Below, in pieces: positions 8,661 through 16,636 of a DNA stretch of 41,054 nt (position 1 is the first letter of the stretch; each line of letters opens with the position of its first letter). The notes below the pieces were generated by a model. It was not told where the DNA came from. It saw only the letters and a program-made list of their open reading frames with translations, and did not search any database. The DNA is from Flavobacteriales bacterium (GTDB lineage Bacteria; Bacteroidota; Bacteroidia; Flavobacteriales_D; Crocinitomicaceae), in contig CANHHA010000025.1 of NCBI GenBank assembly GCA_947460825.1, positions 1-41,054 of the forward strand, given 5' to 3'. A program made the translations under genes and the position numbers.

Positions 8661-9455
8661 TTATCTTCCGTCTCCGTCGAGCAGGTTTCCTAAGCCCCCA
8701 AGAAGACCCGTTCCTTCTTCTTTTCGTGTTCCGGTTCCATACGCTAGAATTCGCGAGGCAAGTCGAGATACCGGCAAGCTTTGCAACCACACTTCACCGG
8801 GTCCGGTGAGTGTTGCAAAAAACAACCCTTCTCCCCCAAACAAGGTATTTTTAATTCCCCCGATAAATTGAATGTCATAATCAATAGTTTGCGTATACGC
8901 CACAATACATCCGGTATCAATGCGTAAGGTTTCTCCAGCGTTCAAGGTTCGTTTCATCACGTATCCACCCGCATGACAAAACGCTAAGCCATCACCTTCC
9001 AGTTTCTGCATAATAAAACCTTCTCCACCAAAAAGTCCTGTGCCCAGTTTGCGTTGAAATTCTATGCCTACCGAAACCCCTTTGGCCGCGGCAAGGAAGG
9101 AATCTTTTTGACAGATTATTTTTCCTCCATACTGTTGCAAGTCGATGGGAATAATTTTACCCGGATAAGGGGAGGCAAAGGCCACTTTTGCTTTACCTGA
9201 ACCAGTATGTGTAAAGGCCGTCATAAACAGGCTTTCACCTGTTAATAAGCGTTTACCCGCACCCCATAATTTATTCATGAATCCGCTTTGCTGCTGTGAG
9301 CCATCACCAAAAATAGTTTCCATTTGAATTCCTGGATCCATGTACATAAAGGACCCCGATTCAGCAATAGCCGTTTCTTGTGGATCTAATTCAATCTCCA
9401 CCATTTGCATTTCTTCGCCGTGGATGTAATAATCGATTTCGTGGTTGTTTCTCAT
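8661..9455 (-). CDS. AIM24 / TIGR00266 family protein
   Basis: 264 residues. The glycine-rich beta fold with repeated motifs is clear: [21 protein letters not shown] near the start, [35 protein letters not shown], and a second copy [18 protein letters not shown]. These are hallmarks of the TIGR00266/AIM24 family (tryptophan RNA-binding attenuator-like fold). Bacterial members have no firmly known function. There is no signal peptide or membrane helix, so it is cytoplasmic or membrane-peripheral. It is separated from pth by 81 bases and has its own probable promoter. The C-terminus ends in a Gly-rich tail, [15 protein letters not shown]. Confidence 0.88.
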   Translation of the reverse strand: MRNNHEIDYYIHGEEMQMVEIELDPQETAIAESGSFMYMDPGIQMETIFGDGSQQQSGFMNKLWGAGKRLLTGESLFMTAFTHTGSGKAKVAFASPYPGKIIPIDLQQYGGKIICQKDSFLAAAKGVSVGIEFQRKLGTGLFGGEGFIMQKLEGDGLAFCHAGGYVMKRTLNAGETLRIDTGCIVAYTQTIDYDIQFIGGIKNTLFGGEGLFFATLTGPGEVWLQSLPVSRLASRILAYGTGTRKEEGTGLLGGLGNLLDGDGR

Positions 9456-9476
9456 AATGTCTGATAATTTACTACA

Positions 9477-9484
9477 CGAAGGTA
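9477..9484 (-). promoter_or_regulatory. Probable -7 element of the AIM24-like gene (TACCTTCG)
   Basis: Read on the minus strand it matches TAnnTTTG at seven of eight positions. The ATG at 9455 starts 21 bases downstream. No clear -33 TTG was seen. Confidence 0.4.
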
Positions 9485-9536
9485 ATAGTGCTTACTTAAT
9501 TCTGTTGGTGAAATTTGTTAAACTTTGTATTGGGAA

Positions 9537-10100
9537 TTATTTCCCATTGCAATTCGTCATAGCCAATTGAAGCCCTATCGTACAAAACGATTCACAGGCT
9601 TCCACGGCAAGCGTTATCCGTTCATTCAAGGTTACTTGCTCTTCCTTGTCCCATTTCCCCAGCACATAATCCGATTGTCTTCCTTTCGGGAAATCACTTC
9701 CAATGCCAAAGCGTAAGCGCGCATAAGCCGTCGTTTGTAGGGTGTGCTGAATGTCTTTAAGTCCATTGTGTCCTCCATCCGAGCCCGCGCCTTTAAGTCT
9801 TATTTTCCCGAAGGGTAAGGCCAAATCATCTGTTATAACCAAGAGGTTTTCTTTGCTAATTTGTTCTTTTTGCAACCAATAATTCACTGCTTTTCCGGAC
9901 AGATTCATAAACGTGGTGGGTTTAATTAACACCAACTGCTTTCCACGTAGTTTTATAGTGGCTCGGTAGGCTCCTCGATCTAACGAAAAAGTACCCTCGT
10001 GTTTTTTCGCTAAGGCCTCTAGCACACTAAATCCAATGTTGTGACGCGTATCTTCATACTCGGCTCCCGGATTCCCAAGGCCTACCAATAGAAATTTCAT
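9537..10100 (-). CDS. pth: Peptidyl-tRNA hydrolase
   Basis: 187 residues, the normal length. The enzyme releases tRNA from prematurely dropped peptidyl-tRNA. LVGLGNPGAEYEDTRHN is at residues 5-21 with the catalytic His20. PTTFMNLSGK contains the conserved Asn66. Asp92 lies in ITDDLALPFGKIRLK, and GSDGGHNGL carries the second conserved Asn. Start at ATG 10100 places GLGNPG at the usual distance. A -7-like TAATTTTA on the minus strand (10112-10105) ends 4 bases before it. The next gene upstream ends 44 bases away. Confidence 0.97.
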   Translation of the reverse strand: MKFLLVGLGNPGAEYEDTRHNIGFSVLEALAKKHEGTFSLDRGAYRATIKLRGKQLVLIKPTTFMNLSGKAVNYWLQKEQISKENLLVITDDLALPFGKIRLKGAGSDGGHNGLKDIQHTLQTTAYARLRFGIGSDFPKGRQSDYVLGKWDKEEQVTLNERITLAVEACESFCTIGLQLAMTNCNGK

Positions 10101-10104
10101 GCGA

Positions 10105-10112
10105 TAAAATTA
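10105..10112 (-). promoter_or_regulatory. Possible -7 element of pth (TAATTTTA)
   Basis: Minus strand; it differs from TAnnTTTG only in the last base. It sits 4 bases before the pth ATG at 10100, echoing the short spacing at other promoters here. Confidence 0.3.
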
Positions 10113-10143
10113 ATCAAAAGATGTGCGCTGTAGCTAAAAACGC

Positions 10144-12567
10144 TTAGCGAATCAAATGAAAAAACCCACTGTAGGTTTGGTTCTTCTCTGTAAGGGTTAA
10201 TACATAGAAATACACACCATCCGTTAATTCATCCCCATCCCAAGTGTTGGCATACCCCGTTTGTTCAAACACCACAGCGCCCCAACGGTTTAGTATGCGC
10301 AATTGGTTTTCTGGATAAAAATCCAAGTATTCAAAGGCAAGTAAATCATTCTTGCCGTCATTATTTGGGGTTATTACGTTAGGAGTAGCTACCTCAGCCG
10401 GGACAACTATAAATGGAGAACAAAGCGTATCAACGCATCCAACGGCGTCTTGAACGGCCAAACACAACACATGGTTTGCCGGCGTTAAATAGAGGTTGTT
10501 CCATTGGGGAGAAAGGCTTATTACACTATCATCTAAGGTCCAAACCCATTGTTGTATGGTGGACGCCGGCGAGGTGCTTTGATCTTGAAACGCTGCCTCA
10601 ATACCCGCAACGACCGGATTTGGATTCACGAGGTATGCTGCGGTTGGATTACTGTACACGGTCAATTGAAACGTGGTGGTATCCGAAGTACATCCATCCC
10701 CTTCAGCATAGGCGCTGTAGTTTAATGTGATTGGTGCATCATTTGTGGTGGGTGAAACGGTAAACGATCCTTGTCCATTTTGTCCTTCTCCAACGTAATA
10801 CGCGGTTCCGTTGGCCAAACAAGAGGTAAGATTTATTATTGTTGTTTCCCCTGAACAAAGCACGGAATCATACACCAAATCAATGTTAGTGGCAGGTTTA
10901 ATGGGAAGGGTTTCAAACCCAATACTTGTAATTACCGTACCACAGGCATCCGTTATTACCGGGGGCGGAATATTTAATACAGTGAAGGTGGAATCACAGT
11001 ATACTGGACACGTAGGAACTGTAAGGTTAAATAAATGGTTAGTTGACCCAGCGCCACAACCTGTATTTGTACCTGTAACCACCGTATCGTTGGTCCAAGG
11101 GTGCGTGAAGGTGTAGGGCGCTACGCCATATCGTGCATACCCGCGCACTTCAATTTCGCAATCATTAGAACATTGAGGTGTTTGGGTCGTATACCATTCT
11201 GACCCATAAGTTTCCGGGGTTTTTCCGTAAACCACCACTTGAAAAGGCCAAAGGGTGGTGAAAGGATCGTAACGAATGTAGGTGATGTTACAGCCCGCGC
11301 CTAAGCTATATCTCCCTAAGTGGAACCGCACATAAAAATTCGTTGAACTACAAGCCTCTGGAAGACAACAAATTAAAGGAGACATCATATTAAAGCTATC
11401 CAAATAGGCTGTTCCCGCTGTGCCGGCTGTTGGACCTGTGACCGTAAATGTTTGTGAACTGCCGCACGGACCACTAAAATACATGACCCCTTGACTCATT
11501 GTGGCAGCGCTCCATGGATCTGCATAAAAACTTGACGAAACATATACTCCCGTTACGGTTACTCCACCGGGAATGGTGGCTTGTATACTATCCACGTTGT
11601 ACGCAGGCGATAAGCAAGAATTCATATAGCTACCAGCCCACGTCGTGGTTGGTCCACCCACAAGGGGATCAATGGTAACCGGATAGGTTCGTTCAGGGGC
11701 ATTCATCCAATCGGCGCCAATAGCCACGGTGAGTTCATAGGAATTCACATTGGCTAACCGCTTAAAACACATCAACCCTTTCTGGTATTTCATGGAGGCA
11801 TCAAATGCAAGCGGAGCGAAGATTTTTCCGCAAGGAGCCTTGGTTTTACTATTAATAATTACGATGTCTGCTCCGAAGGCCATGCCGTCAATAAATAAGG
11901 TCCCGCGAGAACCACGCATGGTGATGTCCTCGAATCCCATTACCGGATGAGGTTCGTATTGTAACTCGTATCCCTCGGGTAGCTCGATACGTTCTGTGGT
12001 GATGAAGTAGGATTCTTCCCCCAGGTTCACTGGAGTAGCTACGATGAGGTTGCTTTTCACGCGATCCTCCGTAAACAGCAGTTGCTGCGTAAATGGCCCT
12101 AAAGGAATGTTACACCCACGTTTATTTACAAGATTCTTTTCTATAGCCATGGAATAGGCCATGCCATTTACCCGACGGTTTATTCCCATGCGTAAACTGG
12201 TTCCCTCCTCATCCAGGCTGATGCTATATGATCCATCTGGATATAATGCCGTTGGAAACTGTTGCGAGGCAGCGCTCCATAGTGCGCCCGTGTACGTTAA
12301 TGAAGGATCAATGGGTTTTAATTTTCCTTGCTTATCGGTATAATGAATGGCCTTTTTACTGAACACACCTTTGGTGTTCCCCTTGTCATCAACAAACTGA
12401 CTAGAGAACAACGTGCGTTTCCCTTCTTGTTCAGCCCATGTAACATCCGTTTCCTCCTTGAGTTTTTCAGAAGCGTTTGGAGCCAATGGCGTCCCATAGG
12501 AAAACACTTGGGTAAATCCTTGACTCGATAAGGCTAAGAGTAGTAGTAGGTAGTAGATTTTTTTCAT
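10144..12567 (-). CDS. Secreted surface protein with gliding-motility (T9SS type B) C-terminal domain
   Basis: 807 residues. A signal peptide (MKKIYYLLLLLALSSQGFTQ) is followed by a region with KKAIHYTDKQGKLKPIDPS and, near residue 300, RTYPVTIDPLV. These phrases are typical of the N-terminal domains of RHS- or wall-associated-like proteins. A cysteine-rich middle part and a PKD-like domain (about 635-715; NPNPVVAGIEAAFQDQSTSP) follow. The C-terminus, VITPNNDGKNDLLAFEYL to NRWGAVVFEQTGY and DGVYFYVLTL, is the CHU_C/gliding-motility type B T9SS signal. The protein is therefore exported across the outer membrane; its specific role is unknown. Its start overlaps the stop of the upstream membrane-protein gene (ATGA). 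Confidence 0.92.
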   Translation of the reverse strand: MKKIYYLLLLLALSSQGFTQVFSYGTPLAPNASEKLKEETDVTWAEQEGKRTLFSSQFVDDKGNTKGVFSKKAIHYTDKQGKLKPIDPSLTYTGALWSAASQQFPTALYPDGSYSISLDEEGTSLRMGINRRVNGMAYSMAIEKNLVNKRGCNIPLGPFTQQLLFTEDRVKSNLIVATPVNLGEESYFITTERIELPEGYELQYEPHPVMGFEDITMRGSRGTLFIDGMAFGADIVIINSKTKAPCGKIFAPLAFDASMKYQKGLMCFKRLANVNSYELTVAIGADWMNAPERTYPVTIDPLVGGPTTTWAGSYMNSCLSPAYNVDSIQATIPGGVTVTGVYVSSSFYADPWSAATMSQGVMYFSGPCGSSQTFTVTGPTAGTAGTAYLDSFNMMSPLICCLPEACSSTNFYVRFHLGRYSLGAGCNITYIRYDPFTTLWPFQVVVYGKTPETYGSEWYTTQTPQCSNDCEIEVRGYARYGVAPYTFTHPWTNDTVVTGTNTGCGAGSTNHLFNLTVPTCPVYCDSTFTVLNIPPPVITDACGTVITSIGFETLPIKPATNIDLVYDSVLCSGETTIINLTSCLANGTAYYVGEGQNGQGSFTVSPTTNDAPITLNYSAYAEGDGCTSDTTTFQLTVYSNPTAAYLVNPNPVVAGIEAAFQDQSTSPASTIQQWVWTLDDSVISLSPQWNNLYLTPANHVLCLAVQDAVGCVDTLCSPFIVVPAEVATPNVITPNNDGKNDLLAFEYLDFYPENQLRILNRWGAVVFEQTGYANTWDGDELTDGVYFYVLTLTEKNQTYSGFFHLIR

Positions 12568-13001
12568 TCGGTTCTAAACTCCTTGTGTATTACTTGACCC
12601 CCACTTTTCCCGGTTTCATACCCAAGGTATAATACAGCAACCAAGAAGGCCCCAATGGCCCAAAGCAGGTATTTTTGTAGTTTGTTTTTAACCCAAGATG
12701 CCCACATGGCAAGCAAAGACAATAAGCCTAGCCCATACATAACCAGTGCAAACAACTCTGCTTTTTCTTCGTGTTCATGGGCATAATGATGGGTAACCTT
12801 TGGATAAATACCCTCAATCGCTTCTTCTGCTTCTTCGCCCGTATTCATGGATAGAAACGCACCAATCGCAGCAAGCACAAAGAGGAAATATCCAACCCGT
12901 TTAAGGAGTTCAGACTTGAAATAAACCCCAAGCAATAAGACAATGATTCCCGCAAAGGGAAACATCAAGGGAAGGTGATTTATTAAATTATGAAGATGCA
13001 C
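12564..13001 (-). CDS. Four-helix membrane protein, DUF2231-like
   Basis: 145 residues with hydrophobic helices at about 11-27, 35-52, 83-104 and 112-130. The first helix begins LINHLPLMFPFAGI, like the HPxxVHFP start of DUF2231 proteins, and a TGEEAEE stretch at 54-60 resembles that family's TGxxA. A His cluster (HHYAHEHE, 71-78) in the loop could bind metal. The only upstream start is GTG at 12999-13001; the first ATG is at residue 13, which would cut into helix 1, so GTG is preferred. Family assignment is tentative. It is coupled by a 4-base overlap to the type B secreted protein. Confidence 0.7.
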   Translation of the reverse strand: MHLHNLINHLPLMFPFAGIIVLLLGVYFKSELLKRVGYFLFVLAAIGAFLSMNTGEEAEEAIEGIYPKVTHHYAHEHEEKAELFALVMYGLGLLSLLAMWASWVKNKLQKYLLWAIGAFLVAVLYLGYETGKSGGQVIHKEFRTE

Positions 13002-13080
13002 GCGTTAAATTTCGGTACAAGGTAATAAATAAATTATAAAACACGCCCTGCTTAATATATAGATTTTCAAGGCAAAAAGC

Positions 13081-13088
13081 TATTTTTG
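13081..13088 (+). promoter_or_regulatory. -7 promoter element of asnS (TATTTTTG)
   Basis: Exact TAnnTTTG match, 5 bases before the asnS ATG at 13094, which predicts a leaderless or nearly leaderless transcript. No clear -33 TTG at the usual distance. Confidence 0.65.
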
Positions 13089-13093
13089 TCGGT

Positions 13094-14539
13094 ATGAAAA
13101 CCGCATCAATCAAAGAAATAACACATCAAGGCCGAGCGTTAATTGGAACAGAAGTAACGGTTAGGGGCTGGGTTAGGGCATTTCGAAGCAACCGATTCAT
13201 TCAAATCAACGACGGTTCGTCTCAGGGAAACTTGCAGGCAGTGATTGATTTTACTGCGTTTCCAGAAGAGGTTATCCGTCAAATTTCTACGGCTGCAGCC
13301 GTATCGGTTCAGGGAGTGCTTGTGGAATCGATTGGTTCAGGACAAGCCGTAGAACTCGAAGTTAAAGCGCTAACGGTGATTGGTGCTGCCCCGGCAGATG
13401 AGGTACAAAAAACCGTAATGCAGCCTAAGCGGCACAGTTTGGAGTTCTTGAGAGAACAAGCGCATTTTCGATTCAGAACGAACACCTTTGGCGCGGTATT
13501 TAGAATACGTCACGCCGTATCGTACGCCATTCATAATTATTTTCACACGAATGGATTCTATTACTTGAATACACCGATCATCACCTCTTCCGATGCAGAG
13601 GGTGCTGGTGAAATGTTTCGTGTTTCTACCTTGGACCCCGAGAAACCACCGCGCACAAAAGAGGGGGAAATCGATTATAGCCAGGACTTTTTTGGTAGAC
13701 CTGTAAACCTTACTGTATCTGGACAACTTGAAGCAGAATTAGCCGCCTTAGCGCTTGGCAAGGTATATACCTTCGGACCCACATTTCGAGCCGAAAACTC
13801 GAATACGTCACGGCATTTAGCGGAATTTTGGATGATAGAACCTGAGGTGGCGTTTAATGACCTTAATGCCAATATGGATTTAACAGAGGATTTCTTAAAG
13901 CATATTTGTCGGTTTGTAATGGAAACCTGTTCGGATGACCTTCAGTTTTTAAATGATCGCGAAGCACAGGAACAAACCCAAAAACCGCAGCATGAGCGCA
14001 ATGAACTAACCTTAATAGAGCGGATTCAGTTTGTCATCGACAATCCGTTTAAGCGGCTCACCTATACGGAAGCCATCGAGGTGTTGAAGAATTCTAACCA
14101 TTATAAAAAGAAGAAATTCCAATATGATGTGGCCTGGGGGATAGACTTACAAAGTGAACACGAGCGCTATTTAGTAGAAAAAGAGTTTAAATGCCCGGTG
14201 ATTTTAACAGATTATCCTGCAGAAATCAAGGCCTTTTACATGCGCGCCAATGACGATGGTAAAACGGTCGCAGCGATGGACGTGTTGTTCCCGGGAATCG
14301 GTGAAATCGTAGGAGGATCTCAGCGTGAAGAGCGTCTGGAGGTCTTGCAAGAAAAATGTGCAGCCTTTGGAATTTCCGAAGAAGAATTATGGTGGTATAT
14401 GGATACACGAAAAATAGGATCAGTACCCCACGCAGGATTTGGACTGGGCTTGGAACGTATGATTATGTTTGTTACGGGGATGTCGAATATTCGCGATGTA
14501 ATTCCTTTTCCAAGAACACCACAGAACGCAGCATTTTAA
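13094..14539 (+). CDS. asnS: Asparagine--tRNA ligase
   Basis: 481 residues, a class II synthetase charging tRNA-Asn. The N-terminal OB-fold anticodon domain has GTEVTVRGWVRAFRSNRF and FIQINDGSS. The linker has LRFREQAHFRFRTNTF-like sequence (LREQAHFRFRTN), followed by PIITSSDAEGAGEMF. Motif 2 is TFGPTFRAENSNTSRHLAEF and motif 3 is GFGLGLERMIMFVTG near the end. The C-terminal RDVIPFPRTP is typical of AsnRS rather than AspRS. The stop codon overlaps the rpoN start by one base (TAATG). Confidence 0.97.
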   Translation: MKTASIKEITHQGRALIGTEVTVRGWVRAFRSNRFIQINDGSSQGNLQAVIDFTAFPEEVIRQISTAAAVSVQGVLVESIGSGQAVELEVKALTVIGAAPADEVQKTVMQPKRHSLEFLREQAHFRFRTNTFGAVFRIRHAVSYAIHNYFHTNGFYYLNTPIITSSDAEGAGEMFRVSTLDPEKPPRTKEGEIDYSQDFFGRPVNLTVSGQLEAELAALALGKVYTFGPTFRAENSNTSRHLAEFWMIEPEVAFNDLNANMDLTEDFLKHICRFVMETCSDDLQFLNDREAQEQTQKPQHERNELTLIERIQFVIDNPFKRLTYTEAIEVLKNSNHYKKKKFQYDVAWGIDLQSEHERYLVEKEFKCPVILTDYPAEIKAFYMRANDDGKTVAAMDVLFPGIGEIVGGSQREERLEVLQEKCAAFGISEEELWWYMDTRKIGSVPHAGFGLGLERMIMFVTGMSNIRDVIPFPRTPQNAAF

Positions 14540-15972
14540 TGGCGCTTAAACAACACCTTACTCAACGTCAAGATTTACGGCTTTCTCCGCAGCAAATTCA
14601 ATTAATGAAATTGCTACAAATTCCCGCCGCAGAATTAGACCAGCGCATTCAGCAAGAAATCGAAGAAAACCCAGCCTTAGAACAAGGAGACGAACAAGGT
14701 GAAGAATCCCTGGACCAGCAAGAAGAGGACGGTGATGAAGAGGCCTTTGATTTTTCAGATTATTTTGATGACGACACCCCAGACTATAAAACACAAGTAA
14801 ATAATCACTCAAAAGACGATGAGCAACGGGTGGTGCCTTTATCGGGTGAACAGTCGTTTCAAGACCGCTTGATGGAGCAATTGCAACTGAATGACCTCAC
14901 AGAAGACGAAGCAATCATTGCAGAGGTCATTGTGGGAAATTTAGACGAGTCAGGGTATTTGAACCGAACCTTAGAGGCCCTAGTAGACGACTTGGCATTT
15001 CATTATAATGTGATTGTGGATGAGTTTTCGATTGAAGGTGTACTGTATCAAATCCAGGAGTTAGATCCCGCAGGAATTGGCGCAAGAAGCTTACAAGAAT
15101 GTTTGGTATTGCAAGAACGCCGCCGACAAGATGGTGGAGAAACAAAGAAATTAGCCTTGCGAATTTTGAAAGAGTGTTTTGAGTATTTTACTAAGAAACA
15201 CTACGATAAAATCATTGCAAAACTTAAGATTGGTGAAGATCAATTGAAGGATGGGATGGATGAAATTTTGAAATTAAATCCGAAACCCGGGGGTTCTGCA
15301 AAAAGCAATGAGAAGGTGGTTCAGCAAATCATTCCCGATTTTATATTGACAGAAACCGACGGCATATTGGATCTGACCCTTAATTCTAGAAATGCGCCAG
15401 ACCTGAAGTTGAGTAAAGAATACGAGGTATTGTTGCGCTCCTATTCCGAAGGCGCCAAAACGTCCAAGTCGGATAAGCAGGCATTAACGTTTGTAAGGCA
15501 CAAATTGGATTCAGCGAAGTGGTTTATTGATGCAATCAAACAGCGACATGAAACCTTGTTGTTTACGATGAGTGCCATATTAGAGTATCAGCAGGCCTTC
15601 TTTTTAACGGGCGACAATGCGAAGTTGAAACCTATGATTTTGAAGGATATCGCTGAACGGGTGCACATGGATATTTCAACCATCTCTCGCGTAGCGAATA
15701 GTAAATACATTCAGACCAATCACGGGGTGTATTCCTTGAAACACTTTTTTTCCGAATCGCTTTCTACGGATAGTGGCGAGGAGGTTTCTACCCGCGAGGT
15801 GAAGCAAATCTTATTGGATGCGGTGGATAAGGAGGACAAGCACACACCCTTGCCAGATGAGAAACTCATGGAAATCTTAAACGAAAAGGGATATAACATT
15901 GCCCGAAGAACCATCGCAAAGTATCGCGAACAACTGAATATCCCGGTGGCTCGCCTTCGAAAAGAACTGTAA
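14539..15972 (+). CDS. rpoN: RNA polymerase sigma-54 factor
   Basis: 477 residues starting MALKQHLTQRQDLRLSPQQI. Region I (about 1-50) has the Gln/Leu-rich LSPQQIQLMKLLQIP and EIEENPALE that contact activators. Region II (about 50-105) is acidic. Core-binding follows (LDPAGIGARSLQECLVLQ), then the helix-turn-helix RVHMDISTISRVANSKY and the RpoN box ARRTIAKYRE near the C-terminus, which recognises the -24 promoter element. The frame opens 61 codons earlier inside asnS, but homology begins at 14539. Translation is coupled to asnS through TAATG. No sigma-54 activator gene is in the window. Confidence 0.97.
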   Translation: MALKQHLTQRQDLRLSPQQIQLMKLLQIPAAELDQRIQQEIEENPALEQGDEQGEESLDQQEEDGDEEAFDFSDYFDDDTPDYKTQVNNHSKDDEQRVVPLSGEQSFQDRLMEQLQLNDLTEDEAIIAEVIVGNLDESGYLNRTLEALVDDLAFHYNVIVDEFSIEGVLYQIQELDPAGIGARSLQECLVLQERRRQDGGETKKLALRILKECFEYFTKKHYDKIIAKLKIGEDQLKDGMDEILKLNPKPGGSAKSNEKVVQQIIPDFILTETDGILDLTLNSRNAPDLKLSKEYEVLLRSYSEGAKTSKSDKQALTFVRHKLDSAKWFIDAIKQRHETLLFTMSAILEYQQAFFLTGDNAKLKPMILKDIAERVHMDISTISRVANSKYIQTNHGVYSLKHFFSESLSTDSGEEVSTREVKQILLDAVDKEDKHTPLPDEKLMEILNEKGYNIARRTIAKYREQLNIPVARLRKEL

Positions 15973-15974
15973 CT

Positions 15975-16619
15975 ATGAAGCAATTAAGTCACCTGTTTTC
16001 TTGGCTTTTTTTACCCTTGTTAATGCCTCTGTATGGCTTATTAATCGTAATGTTTTATCCGGCGGAGGAACTCGTTCAGCAAGGAATAGGCGTATATGCG
16101 CTGCCAATTTCAATAAAATGGATCGTCTTTGGCATGTTTGCCGTCTTTAGTTTGGTTGCGCCTGGACTCTCTTTTTTAGGCCTTTATCGATTTAAAATAA
16201 TCACAACTATAGACATAGAGAACCGCACTGAACGGCTGTACCCCTTATTAATCATGTTGATTTATGGAATCATGCTCTATTGGTTAATAGGTGAAAGCGA
16301 TCCTAAACAGCTCTTGCCAGGGTGTTTTTTATCCTTGGCGCTATCTGGCGTGGCAGTTACTTTGGTGTTTATGGGGCTTACGCAAGTATTAAAAATATCG
16401 ATGCATGCGGGAGGCGCAGGTATATTAACAGGGTTCTTATATGCGTATTTTATGCAGCAACACAATCCTTCCTATCTGTGGGTTGCGATATCCATACTGA
16501 TGGCGGGAATGGTGATTTCGGCACGTTGGTATCTTAGAAAGCACACAGCCCTGGAGTTGTTTTTAGGCTACACCCTTGCAGGCATTATTACTTTTGGGGT
16601 AGTGTATATTGGGGGGTAG
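15975..16619 (+). CDS. Multi-helix membrane protein, divergent PAP2-like
   Basis: 214 residues with six predicted membrane helices. It lacks the full acid-phosphatase (PAP2) signature but keeps shadows of it: NRTERLYP at 83-90 where KxxxxxxRP is expected, KISMHAGGAG at 140-149 in place of PSGH, and R184-x5-H190-x3-E194 matching the spacing of the third motif SRxxxxxHxxxD, with Glu for Asp. If active it would be a lipid phosphatase; it may be catalytically altered. It starts 2 bases after rpoN, so it belongs to the asnS-rpoN operon. Function unproven. Confidence 0.75.
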   Translation: MKQLSHLFSWLFLPLLMPLYGLLIVMFYPAEELVQQGIGVYALPISIKWIVFGMFAVFSLVAPGLSFLGLYRFKIITTIDIENRTERLYPLLIMLIYGIMLYWLIGESDPKQLLPGCFLSLALSGVAVTLVFMGLTQVLKISMHAGGAGILTGFLYAYFMQQHNPSYLWVAISILMAGMVISARWYLRKHTALELFLGYTLAGIITFGVVYIGG

Positions 16620-16636
16620 GGTTATTTTACTCTACC
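16615..16636. terminator. Hairpin spanning two convergent stop codons
   Basis: GGTAGGGT (16615-16622) can pair with ACTCTACC (16629-16636), an 8-pair stem with one G-T pair and a 6-base TATTTT-type loop. It includes the stop of the PAP2-like gene and the last codons of glmS, which ends at 16627. There is no T-run after it, so termination is a guess. Confidence 0.35.

Noticed and set aside
9530..9550. GGGAAATAATTCCC hairpin at the end of pth as a terminator
   Set aside because: The stem is short, includes the stop codon and no T-run follows.
10413..11116. Plus-strand open frames of about 100 residues within the T9SS type B gene
   Set aside because: No domain, start signal or sensible composition; the minus-strand gene explains the region.
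14356..14538. 61-codon N-terminal extension of rpoN
   Set aside because: It reads asnS in another frame and has no sigma-54 homology; region I begins at 14539.
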